Below, in pieces: positions 54,290 to 64,000 of a stretch of 64,000 nt of DNA (its first letter is position 1; each line of letters opens with the position of its first letter). Source of the stretch: Ophiostoma sp. CBS 140.51 (Eukaryota > Ascomycota > Sordariomycetes > Ophiostomatales > Ophiostomataceae). The stretch lies in NCBI GenBank assembly GCA_029298735.1, contig JANSLP010000030.1, positions 124,001-188,000 on the forward strand. The letters run 5' to 3'. The position numbers were made by a program, and so were the translations under genes. A model generated the notes under the pieces. That model searched no databases, was not told the DNA's origin, and saw only the letters and a program-made list of their open reading frames with translations.

Positions 54290-55244
54290 TCGTTTCTCTC
54301 CGACCCCGCGCAGGTTCGCGTTCCTCTGAATTGGCCAACCACAATGCCCTGTTGTGAGCACCCCACGCTAGTTGAGAGGGGCACACGGTGCTCGCACTGG
54401 TAATGGTTGAGAGTGGACCGCGTTCTGGGTCAGTTCTGGCTGTTGGACAAAGGTGGTGACTAGGCGATCGACCCGCCAGACAGGGCAAGAATGGGATTTT
54501 CCGGCAGCTCAGAAATGCCATCTGCGCACCCAAAAACCGATACTGAGCGTGTGTCGACCATCTCTCAGCAAGGTGGGCGACGACCAGACCCACGCGTTTA
54601 GCTTGCCCAGTGCTCGCACGGCCTCGCTAGGTTGGCACTTTTCTGTTAGTTGATTGGTCAAAGGGCTAAAGAACGAAAAAAAGTTGTGAGAGCGTTGAAC
54701 GAAGACCGGTAGAAAAAAAGCGAGCAGAAAAAAAAAGCGAGGCGACTAGTCAGAGATTTTTCTTTGCTAGGAAAGCTTTTTCTCTCGTCCTTGTCCTCTC
54801 TGCTCCTTCCTCTCTTTCTTCTTCTCTTCTCTCTTTCTTCCTTCTTCCTCCTCCTCTTTTCCCTCCTCCTCCTCTCCTCCTGTTATACCATCTTCTTCTT
54901 CAAAGGACTCACCTGTGTGCCATGAGAATACACAGCCGTCTGGCGAAGAAGCATTGGTAGAACTGCGAGACACGAGAATCCCAACCAGAAACTCGAATAT
55001 CCGCTGCTACCGCCCTCTCCACGACGCATATCCTCATCACCAATACTCCTCTTTTTCCTCTTCGACCGAACCCGTTGACTCGATTGTTCTGCCGATTTGT
55101 CCTTCGTTTGATCGCAGAGAGAGTTGATAGAGACGCAGAGCCGTCTTCGCTCAATCTCATCACCCTCTCGCCCTCTCACCCCTCTCCTTTCTCTCTTTTT
55201 TTCTTTTTTTTCTTTTCCTTATCCTCCACCCCCCAATCCCCACC

Positions 55245-58200
55245 ATGGTGCCTGCTTTCTTTGCGCCGGCCTCGGGCCGCGTCTTTGAGAACGACGCCTC
55301 CGAGAAGATGGTTAGCCTCGAGCTCCAGGACGGCACCGTCTACCAGGGCTACTCCTTTGGCGCTAACAAGAGCATTGCCGGCGAGCTGGTCTTCCAGACG
55401 GGAATGGTCGGCTACCCGGAGTCGCTCACCGACCCCTCGTACCGCGGCCAGATCCTGGTCCTGACCTTCCCCCTCATTGGCAACTACGGCGTGCCCTCGC
55501 GCGAGGCTCTCGACTCGCTCCTCGGCGACCTGCCCGCCCACTTTGAGTCGTCGCAGATCCACATCGCCGGTCTGGTGACTGCCTCGTACGCCGGCGAGGA
55601 CTTTTCCCACTTCTTGGCTGAGTCCTCCCTGGGCGCCTGGCTCAAGGAGCAGGGCGTCCCTGCCATGCACGCCGTCGACACGCGCGAGCTGACCAAGCAC
55701 ATCCGCGAGACCGGTTCGCTGCTCGGCCGCATGCTGCTCGAAAAGGAGGGCGGCCTGTCGGCTGCTCACTCGACTTCGGTCGTGGCCAACGGCACGGCCA
55801 CCCCCGCCGCCGACGACAACATTGTCATTGACCGCTCTCTGCTGGCCCCCTACAGCGCCACCAACTGGCGCGAGCACTTTGAGGTTGTCGACTGGGTCAA
55901 CCCCAACAAGAAGAACCTGGTCGCCGAGGTCTCCATCCGCGAGCCCAAGCTGTACCTGCCCCCCGCCGACAAGGCCCTCAAGCACCCTTCGGGCCGCACC
56001 CTGCGCATCCTGTGTCTGGATGTCGGCATGAAGTACAACCAGCTGCGCTGTTTCCTCAAGCGCGGCGTCGAGGTCCTGGTCGTGCCGTACGACTACGACA
56101 TTGCCCGCGCCGCTGCCGCCAACGAGTACGACGGTCTTTTCCTGTCCAACGGTCCCGGTGACCCGGCCACCCTCGAGCAGACGGTCAAGAACATTGCCGG
56201 CGTCCTCGCCAAGAACCAGACCCCCGTCTTTGGTATCTGCCTGGGTCACCAGCTGCTCGCCCGCGCCACCGGCGCCAGCACCACCAAGATGAAGTTTGGT
56301 AACCGCGGCCAGAACATCCCCTGCACGTCGCTCGTCACCGGCCGCTGCCACATCACCTCGCAGAACCACGGTTATGCCGTCGACACTGCTTCTCTGACTG
56401 AGGGCTGGCAGGAGCTGTTTGTCAACGCCAACGACGGCTCCAACGAGGGTATCATGCACACCAGCCGCCCCTACTTTTCTGTGCAGTTCCACCCCGAGAG
56501 CACGCCCGGCCCCCGCGACACCGAGTTCTTGTTTGATGTGTTCCTGGGTGCCGTCCAGAACTGCGCCACCGACGCCTCCCACCTCGCGCTGCCCGTCAGC
56601 TTCCCCGGCGGCACCGCGGCCGAGAACAACCGCCTGCACCCCCGCGTGCACGTCAAGAAGGTCCTTGTGCTCGGCTCGGGCGGTCTGAGCATTGGCCAGG
56701 CCGGCGAGTTTGACTACTCGGGCTCCCAGGCCATCAAGGCCCTGAAGGAGGAGGGCATCTACACCGTACTCATCAACCCCAACATTGCCACCATCCAGAC
56801 GTCCAAGGGCCTGGCCGACAAAGTCTTTTTCCTGCCCGTTAACGCCGAGTTTGTGCGCAAGGTCATTGTGTACGAACGCCCGGATGCCATCTACTGCACG
56901 TTTGGTGGCCAGACTGCCCTGCAGGTCGGTATCCAGCTCAAGGACGAGTTTGCCGGTCTCGGTGTCCAGGTCCTGGGTACGCCCATTGACACCATCATCA
57001 CCACCGAGGACCGCGAGCTCTTTGCCCGCAGCATGGAGTCCATTGGCGAGAAGTGCGCCAAGTCCGCCTCCGCCAACACCGTCGAGGAGGCCATGCACGT
57101 CGTCAAGGACATTGGCTTCCCCGTCATTGTGCGCGCCGCCTATGCGCTGGGCGGTCTCGGCAGTGGCTTCGCCTACAACGAGGAGGAGCTGCTGGCCCTC
57201 TGCCACAAGGCGTTCGCCGCCTCGCCCCAGGTCCTCATTGAGCGCTCCATGAAGGGCTGGAAGGAGATTGAGTACGAGGTCGTGCGCGATGCCCAGGACA
57301 ACTGCATTACTGTGTGCAACATGGAGAACTTTGATCCCCTGGGCATCCACACGGGTGACTCGATTGTTGTTGCCCCGTCGCAGACCTTGAGTGACGAGGA
57401 CTACAACATGCTCCGCACCACGGCCGTCAACGTCATCCGCCACCTCGGTGTCGTTGGTGAGTGCAACATTCAGTACGCGCTAAACCCCTTCTCGCGCGAG
57501 TACTGCATCATTGAGGTCAATGCCCGTCTTTCGCGTTCGTCGGCCCTGGCGTCCAAGGCCACCGGCTACCCGCTGGCGTTTGTCGCGGCCAAGCTCGGTC
57601 TTGGTATCCCCCTCAAGGACATCAAGAACTCCGTCACACAGGTGACGTGCGCCTGCTTCGAGCCTTCGCTCGACTATGTCGTCGTCAAGATGCCCCGCTG
57701 GGATCTCAAAAAGTTCACCCGCGTGTCCACGCAGCTCGGCTCGTCCATGAAGTCGATTGGTGAGGTCATGTCCATTGGCCGCACCTTTGAAGAGGCCATC
57801 CAGACCGCTATTCGCGCCATTGACTTCCACAACCTCGGCTTCTCCGAGGCCAAGGGTGCGCTCATCGCCATTGACGACGAGCTGCAGACGCCCTCGGACC
57901 AGCGTCTCTTTGCCATTGCCAACGCCATGGCCGCCGGGTACAGTGTGGACAAGATCTGGGAGCTCACCAAGATTGACCGCTGGTTCCTCAACAAGCTCAA
58001 GGGCCTGTCGAATTTCAGCCGCCAGATGACCTCGCTGACCACGGGCGACATTGTCAAGCGTCCCGACATCCTGCTCAAGGCCAAGCGCCTCGGTTTCTCG
58101 GACCGTCAGCTCGCCCTCTTCTGGAGCTCCAACGAGATTGCCGTCCGCCGCCTGCGCCTTGAGGCCGGTATCCACCCCTGGGTCAAGCAGATTGACACTG

Positions 58201-61200
58201 TCGCTGCCGAGTTCCCGGCTTTCACCAACTACCTGTACCTGACGTACAACGCGTCCGCCCACGATCTCACCTTCGAGGACAAGGGTGTCATGGTCCTGGG
58301 TTCTGGTGTGTACCGCATCGGTTCGTCGGTCGAATTCGATTGGTGTTCGGTGCGCGCCATCCGCACGCTGCGTGCTGCCGGCATGAAGACTGTCATGGTT
58401 AATGTAAGTACGATGGTCGGGCAGCTTGCTGCTCGACCGGTTCCCCCTTTCTTTGCATTACCCCTTTTCGCACTTTCCTCCTTTTCATCCCTACTTCATC
58501 GCTCCTTCCTTCCATCCCGCCCTCCTTCTCTCCCAGAGTCTGGCCAGTGCCTGGACGCTCCTTCCACTTTGCATGTTTTGGCAAAGATGACTCGTTGGTC
58601 CCAATCTGGCAATCTCATCTGAGTCCATCCTGCCAACCCATTTTGCCGTCCGCGACTTCAATCTCAAGGAAGTCGCGACCCATCAAAACATCAACAGCAC
58701 CTTATTTGCATCTTTCATGTTTACTGCCATCGCTCCTTCCTCAACACGTCGTCCCTTCCTTCCATCTTCAGTCCCATCACACATCACTAGCGTGTTTTAA
58801 AGTGGATCCAAAGGGGATCCTTCCACAACAACATCACCAATATCCTCTCATGCCTTCTACTGCATATATTTTAACATCTACACACTCCCTTGCTTTCTTT
58901 CAACTTCGAAACACTTTTACAACATCAAACATAATGAATAAAGCTTCTAACAACCTTCAAGACCAACCCAGAGACATTATCCACAGATTACGATGAGGCG
59001 GATCGACTTTACTTCACGAACATCGACCTCGAGACTGTCATGGACATCTACGAGGCCGAGGGTTCGGCCGGTATTCTGGGCGCCATGAGCGGTCAGACTC
59101 CCAACATGATCGCTCTCCCCCTCCTCCGTGCCGGTGCCAAGGTTCTTGGTACCTCGCCCGAGATGATTGACACCGCCGAGAACCGTTACAAGTTCTCTCG
59201 CATGCTTGACCGCATCGGCGTTGACCAGCCTACCTGGAAGGAGCTGACCTCGTTTGACGAGGCCAAGGAATTCTGCGAGAAGGTCTCGTACCCTGTGCTT
59301 GTGCGCCCGTCCTACGTTCTGTCTGGTGCCGCCATGAACACGGTCTACTCGGAGGCCGACCTGGCTGCCTACCTGCAGCAGGCCGCCGAGGTGTCCCGCG
59401 AGCACCCTGTCGTCATCACCAAGTACATTGAGAACGCCAAGGAGATTGAGATGGACGCTGTTGCCAAGGATGGCAAGCTTGTCGGCCACTTCATTTCCGA
59501 GCACGTTGAGAACGCTGGTGTCCACTCTGGTGACGCCACCCTCATTCAGCCGCCCCAGGATCTGGAGCGCACGACCATCAAGCGCATCGAGGAGGCCACT
59601 CGCAAGATTGGTGCCGCTCTTAACATCACCGGCCCCTTCAACATCCAGTTCATTGCCAAGGACAACGACATCAAGGTCATCGAGTGCAACGTTCGTGCTT
59701 CGCGCTCGTTCCCCTTCGTGTCTAAGGTCACGGGTGTCGATCTTATCGAGATGGCTACCCACGCCATCATGAACCTGCCTTTCGAGGAGTACCCGCCCGT
59801 CGAGCTGGCTCCGGGCACCGTCGGTGTCAAGGTGCCCCAGTTCTCCTTCTCGCGTCTGTCGGGTGCCGATCCCGTCCTGGGTGTGGAGATGGCCTCCACT
59901 GGTGAGGTTGCCTGCTTCGGTGCTGACAAGTACGAGGCCTACCTCAAGGCTCTGCTGTCCACTGGCTTCAAGATGCCCCGCAACAACGTTCTCCTGTCCA
60001 TCGGCTCGTACAAGGACAAGAAGGAGATGCTGCCGTCGGTCGCCAAGCTGCAGCAGCTGGGCTACAAGCTGTTTGCCACGGCCGGTACCGCCGACTACCT
60101 CCAGGAGCACGGCATCCCGGTGCAGTACCTCGAGGTTCTGGGCAACGAAGACGACAACAGTGGTGATGAGGGCCGCAACACGCAAAAGGGCGAGTTCTCC
60201 CTGACGCAGCACCTGGCCAAGAATATGATTGATCTCTACATCAACCTGCCGTCCAGCAACAAGTACCGCCGCCCCGCCAACTACATGAGCAAGGGCTACC
60301 AGACGCGTCGTATGGCCGTTGACTACCAGATCCCTCTGGTCACCAACGTCAAGAACGCCAAGATCCTGGTCGAGGCCATGGCCCGCCACTACGACCTCGA
60401 GGTCAACCTGCGTGACTACACCACCAGCCACCGCACGGTCGTCCTGCCCGGTCTGGTCAACGTTGCCGCTTTTGTGCCCGGTCTGGTTGCCGCCGGCGGT
60501 AGCTCCGACCTGGAGGCCGTGACTAAGGCGTCGATTGCCTCGGGCTTCAGCATGATCCGCGCGATGCCCGTGGGTGTCGATGGTGCCATTACCGATGTGC
60601 GCACGCTCAAGCTGGCACAACAGAACAGCCGCCGCGGCAGCGTGTACTGCGACTTCAACCTGTCGGTGACGGCCACGTCGACCAACGCCAGCCAGATCAG
60701 CCAGGTTGTCTCCGAGGTCGGCTCGCTCTTCATCCCCTTCAACCACCTGTCGGACAACATCAGCAAGGTGGCTGCTGTGACGGCCCACTTTGAGGCCTGG
60801 CCCACGCACAAGCCCATTGTGACGGACGCCAAGACGACGGATCTGGCCTCGCTGCTGCTGCTGGCCAGCCTGCACAACCGCCGGATCCACGTCACGAACG
60901 TGACCTCGCGCGACGATGTCCGTCTGATTGCGCTCAGCAAGGAGAAGGGCCTGCAGGTGACCTGCGACGTGTCCATCTACTCGCTGTACCTGTCGCAGAC
61001 CGACTACCCCGGCTGCACCCTGCTGCCGACGGCTGATGACCAGGCTGCTCTGTGGGAGCACATTGCCGTCATTGACGTCTTCTCGGTCGGCAGCCTGCCG
61101 TACCAGCTGGCCCACTGGCTGCAGAGCCAGAAGGCTGACGGTGAGAAGTCGGCTGAGGTCGATGTCGCTGCCGGCATCTCGGACGCTCTGCCCCTACTCT

Positions 61201-62783
61201 TCACGTCGGTGGCCGAGGGCCGCCTTACGCTTGACGACCTCCGTGCCCGCCTACACGACAACCCGGTCCGCATCTTTGAGCTGCACGACCAGGTCGGCAC
61301 TGCTGTCGAGATTGAGCTGAACCGCCCCTACACCATCCCTGCCGACAGCAACTCGCCCTTCGCTGGCCGCACCATGCGCAGCGCTGTGCAGCGCGTCACG
61401 TTCCAGGACGTGGCCGTCTGCCTCGACGGCGAGCTGCTGCCCCTGCCGGGCCACGGCAAGGACATGTCGACGCACAACGCCATGCCGGCTGTGCCCCAGA
61501 CGCCTGTCTCGCCCCTCATGAAGGCCCAGCAGCAGCAGGAGACTACCCCCGACAGCCCCCACGGTGGCCGTCGCCAGTCTGCTCTGCTCTCGAGCGCTCT
61601 CCGCACTCGTGTCGGCCTCGACACCTCGGCTGTCGGTGCCTCGTCCACGCTCCCGCCGTCGGCTGCGCTTGTTAACGCCACGTCTGCCGCCGGTGCTTCG
61701 CTGAGCGCTGTGACTGAGGATGCTCCCTACGCGCCTCTGCCCGCCCCTGCTGCCACGGCTCTGGCTGTGCCTTCGGCTCTGCCTTCGCTGCTGTCGCAGG
61801 CCTCGGCCTTCAAGAACAAGCCGGTGCTGTCAGTGCTCGACTACGAGCGCGCCGACCTGCACCTGCTGTTCACGGTCGCTCAGGAGATGCGCCTGGGCGT
61901 GCAGCGCGAGGGTGTGCTGGACGTGCTCAAGGGCCGCGTGCTGTGCACGCTCTTCTACGAGCCGTCGACGCGCACCTCGGCCTCGTTTGACGCTGCCATG
62001 CAGCGCCTGGGTGGCCGCACCGTCCCCGTGGCCACGCAGCATTCGTCGGTCCAGAAGGGCGAGTCCCTGCAGGACACGATCCGCACGCTCGGCCAGTACG
62101 GTGATGCCGTTGTGCTCCGCCACCCCGACGAGCGCAGCGTTGACGTTGCCCGCCGCTTCAGCCCCGTCCCCGTCATCAACGGCGGCAACGGCGCCCGTGA
62201 GCACCCGACTCAGGCCTTCCTGGACCTGTTCACCATCCGTGAGGAGCTGGGAACTGTCCAGGGTCTGACCATTACCTTCCTGGGTGACCTGCGCTACGGC
62301 CGCCCTGTGCACTCGCTGGTGCACCTGCTGCGCCACTACCACGTGCAGGTGCAGCTGGTCAGCCCCGCCGGCCTGGAGCTGCCCGCCGTTCTGCGGGACG
62401 AGCTCAAGTCGCGCGGCCAGCTGCTGAGCGAGTCGCAGTCACTGACACCCGAGATTGTCGCCCGCAGCGACGTGCTGTACTGCACACGCGTGCAAAAGGA
62501 GCGGTTCCCGAGCGAGGCTGCGTACGAGCAGGTCAAGAACGCGTATCGCGTGGACAATGCGACGCTCAAGCACGCCAAGAGCAACATGATTGTGATGCAC
62601 CCGCTGCCGCGCAACGAGGAGATTGCCGAGGAGGTGGACTTTGACCAGCGGGCGGCGTACTTCCGCCAGGTGAGTTCTCTTGGCCCCTACTATTCCCCCA
62701 TCCCTGACACAATACTAACATCACAGATGCGCTATGGTCTGTACATCCGCATGGCCCTGCTTGCCTTGGTCATGTCGACGTAA
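55245..62783 (+). CDS. URA2: Multifunctional carbamoyl-phosphate synthase/aspartate carbamoyltransferase
   Basis: Three exons (55245-58403, 58962-62669, 62727-62783) encode 2,307 residues, similar to yeast Ura2 and Aspergillus PyrABCN. It performs the first two steps of UMP synthesis in the cytosol. Domains: glutamine amidotransferase (1-~440; Cys332 in GICLGHQ, His416 and Glu418 in FHPES), synthetase ATP-grasp halves (~465-1390; starts VLVLGSGGLSIGQAGEFDYS), regulatory MGS-like domain (~1393-1500), a degenerate dihydroorotase-like domain (~1510-1850), a linker with RRQS resembling a PKA site (~1924), and ATCase (~2003-2307; FYEPSTRTSASFD, HPTQAFLDLF, MHPLPRNEEI). Intron 1 is 558 nt with a CTAAC branch site; splicing gives 'MVNTNPETLSTDYDEADRLY'. 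Intron 2 is 57 nt and stop-free. The leader is pyrimidine-rich and the ATG context is CACCATGG. Confidence 0.97.
58404..58961 (+). other. Long (558-nt) intron in the pyrimidine gene
   Basis: GTAAGT starts directly after the conserved MVN triplet of the second synthetase half, and the acceptor CAAG ends just before TNPETLSTDYD; CTAAC lies about 10 nt before the acceptor. All other introns in the window are 55-84 nt. The frame reads on for 73 codons before a stop, so retention would truncate the enzyme. Confidence 0.9.
62670..62726 (+). other. 57-nt in-frame intron near the ATCase C-terminus
   Basis: GTGAGT...ACTAACATCACAG separates 'AAYFRQ' from 'MRYGLYIRMALL', which is continuous in every aspartate carbamoyltransferase I know. 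The intron is 19 codons long without a stop, so a retained form would insert 19 residues in the last helix. Confidence 0.9.
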
Positions 62784-63447
62784 GAGAGGAACAGATCTGG
62801 AGACTTCGGGGGTGTTTTTGTTTTTGTTGCCGCGGAGAAGCAGTGAAAAGAAAGTTGAAAAGTTTTTTTTTTATTTCTTTGCATTTCTCTACATTGGTTG
62901 GCTGTTTGTTTTCTTTTTCTGTTTTCTTTTTATCTGTTTTACTGTTTTCGGGCTTTCATCGGTTTGCATTCCCTTTCTTTCTTCATTCCATCTCCTTTTA
63001 GCTACATAAATCACGCAAACAGGAGCGTAGACTATACACCACACGGGCTCGGAGCCTCTGCATTGGGTGAACGGTGTTTTTTTCATGATTAGGGCGTTCT
63101 ATATATATCACATGTGTATTATTTTGGGTGGCGTGGGTTCTGCGTTGCGTACGTTGCGTACGTTGCGTATATTATGTGTATTTGGTGTTTTGGGGGTGTT
63201 TTTTATGTATTATTTTGGGTGTATTAGGTTACGTGTATTATTTTAGATTATGTGTAATATTAATATGTGTTTTCTGTCATTTGTTTGTCTCGTGTTCGTG
63301 ATCTCTTTTGTATTCTATCTTTTCTGTGATCTCTCTTTCGTAATTGTGAATGGAACTGATCGTCATCTCAGTGTTGAATCGTGTCTAATATATCGCAAAC
63401 ACTCTGTAAATCGTCACCTGCACATCTTCATGTCCACCTTCTCTTCC
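62784..63447. other. Convergent 3' region with short repeats
   Basis: This 664-bp spacer lies between the pyrimidine gene stop and the PDX3 stop. It is T-rich and contains a 9-bp repeat (ACGTTGCGT, 63142-63170) and two exact copies of GTATTATTTTGGGTG (63116-63130 and 63207-63221). No gene is seen. Confidence 0.6.
63142..63170 (+). repeat. 9-bp tandem repeat (3 copies)
   Basis: The unit ACGTTGCGT occurs twice perfectly after a GCGTTGCGT variant, in the 3' region of the pyrimidine gene. Confidence 0.85.
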
Positions 63448-64000
63448 CTACGGACTCAGCCGCTTGACGGTCCAGGTGGCCTTGCCGTCTGCATCCTCAC
63501 CCTCCACCCGGTCATATACAAACCGGTCGTGCAGCCGGTTCTGCCGGCCCTGCCAAAACTCCACCCGCTCCGGCACAATGCGCAGTCCACCCCAGAACTC
63601 GGGCACCGGAATCTGCGGGTCGTCTTGTCCGTCTTCGCCACCATCCGCACCCCTGCCGAACCGCTGCTCCGCCTCAGCCACCCAGCCCTCGAGTTGGGCA
63701 CGACCGTCGTCCTCCTTATCCTCGCCGCCCTTGGGCTCCAGTATGGCCGACTGCCGTGACGCCCAGGCACCGACCCGCGATCCCCGCACCCGCGTGTCAA
63801 AGTACACCTGTGACTCTTCGGCCGTCAGCCGTGTCGCCTTACCTTCGACACGCACCTGCCGCTCCTGTGCCTCCCACCAAAACGTCAGTGCCGCCCAGGG
63901 GTTGCCCATAGCGCCGAAAAGGTCGTCGCCCTTGCGCGACGTCCCAAAGTTGGAGTAGAGCACAAAGCCTTGGTGGTCCAGCTCCTTGAGGTAGACCATC
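63448..64000 (-). CDS. PDX3: Pyridoxamine 5'-phosphate oxidase, C-terminal part
   Basis: The frame ends at a TAG (63450-63448) and enters from beyond the window, so the 5' end is missing; 183 complete codons are visible. The enzyme uses FMN to oxidise pyridoxamine or pyridoxine phosphate to pyridoxal 5'-phosphate. Visible family motifs are 'VYLKELDHQGFVLYSNFGTS' followed by RKGDDLFGAMGNPWAALTFWW, then RQVRVEGKATRL, and the C-terminal signature WGGLRIVPERVEFWQGRQNR with LHDRFVYDR and a terminal RLSP. An acidic, Gly-rich insert (EPKGGEDKEDDGRAQ to DGQDDPQ) separates the core from the C-terminal segment. The internal Met at 63999 is not the start, since about 70-100 residues of the family normally precede it. 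Confidence 0.95.
   Translation of the reverse strand, partial: MVYLKELDHQGFVLYSNFGTSRKGDDLFGAMGNPWAALTFWWEAQERQVRVEGKATRLTAEESQVYFDTRVRGSRVGAWASRQSAILEPKGGEDKEDDGRAQLEGWVAEAEQRFGRGADGGEDGQDDPQIPVPEFWGGLRIVPERVEFWQGRQNRLHDRFVYDRVEGEDADGKATWTVKRLSP

Larger units (their letters stand above)
50963..55244. other. 4.3-kb gene-free interval upstream of YVC1-like gene and pyrimidine gene
   Basis: This divergent spacer has leader-like ends: purine-rich + strand at 51130-51300 (leader of the minus gene) and pyrimidine-rich + strand at 54780-55244 (leader of the plus gene). The middle (51.4-54.7 kb) holds many short direct repeats, for example GCTCTGATTT at 52721, AGTGCTGCA units near 53375, GAGTCGAGA units near 53570 and CTGCTTT units near 53875. 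A perfect 9-bp inverted repeat is at 54253/54281, and ACGCGT at 54592. Frames of 243 codons (52660-51929) and 201 codons (53791-53186) on the minus strand have no domain-like features. Confidence 0.55.

Noticed and set aside
55176..57443. A 755-codon open frame on the minus strand opposite the pyrimidine gene
   Set aside because: It mirrors the codon-aligned + strand gene. GC-rich third positions remove stop codons on the opposite strand. Its product is Gly/Val/Leu/Asp-rich with no known motif.
58977..61115. A 712-codon minus-strand frame opposite the same gene
   Set aside because: Same mirror effect; it crosses the intron acceptor of the real gene and shows no domain.
1..64000. Window-wide enrichment of ACGCGT
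   Set aside because: A palindromic hexamer is expected about 16 times in 64 kb, and I saw copies inside coding regions too; only the local WEE1 cluster stands out.
1..64000. CRISPR arrays, bacterial operons, transposase or reverse transcriptase genes, biosynthetic clusters
   Set aside because: None seen; the tandem repeats lack spacers and no mobile-element protein motif was found on either strand.

Overview
The window is nuclear DNA of a filamentous ascomycete (Pezizomycotina). The evidence is large genes with few short GT-AG introns (mostly 55-84 nt) and TACTAAC/CTAAC-like branch sites, pyrimidine-rich leaders before start codons, and a set of typical fungal orthologues: NUP120, RAD51, fungal MED1, WEE1, GCP3, HFI1/ADA1, MRC1, a YVC1-family channel, the fused pyrimidine enzyme and PDX3. 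The Ser/Gly/Gln/Asn-rich disordered tails and the 353-residue RAD51 suggest a Sordariomycete, possibly Ophiostomatales-like. That placement is inference; no ribosomal or mitochondrial marker is present.

Layout: 1-7.1 kb holds three minus-strand genes: NUP120 (3' end off the window), RAD51, and a conserved membrane-anchored protein of unknown function. A 3.6 kb gene-free stretch follows (7.1-10.7 kb), with strong purine/pyrimidine strand asymmetry and an A22 tract. At 10.7-14.6 kb a gamma-glutamyltransferase-family gene (-) and a multi-pass membrane protein (+) diverge. An AT-rich interval contains tRNA-Glu(CTC), and a 12-bp minisatellite lies upstream of MED1 (16.5-18.6 kb). A second gene-poor stretch leads into WEE1 (22.4-26.2 kb). 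WEE1 converges on GCP3 (-), which diverges from HFI1 (+). MRC1 (+, 34.1-38.8 kb) follows and converges on a large protein of unknown function (-). A 71-residue single-TM protein (+) faces the YVC1-like channel (-). A third gene-poor stretch (51-55.2 kb) precedes the 2307-residue CPSase-ATCase gene (+), which converges on PDX3 (-, 5' end off the window).

Functionally, several genes serve cell-cycle progression and genome maintenance: RAD51 (recombination), WEE1 (CDK inhibition), MRC1 (replication checkpoint), GCP3 (microtubule nucleation) and NUP120 (nuclear pore). MED1 and HFI1 are RNA polymerase II co-activator subunits. The pyrimidine enzyme supplies nucleotides. They are not an operon; each has its own promoter. 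I saw no transposon ORF, CRISPR array, virus or secondary-metabolite cluster. The least explained parts are three unknown proteins, three long gene-free stretches, a 558-nt intron in an otherwise short-intron locus, and two stop-free in-frame introns.
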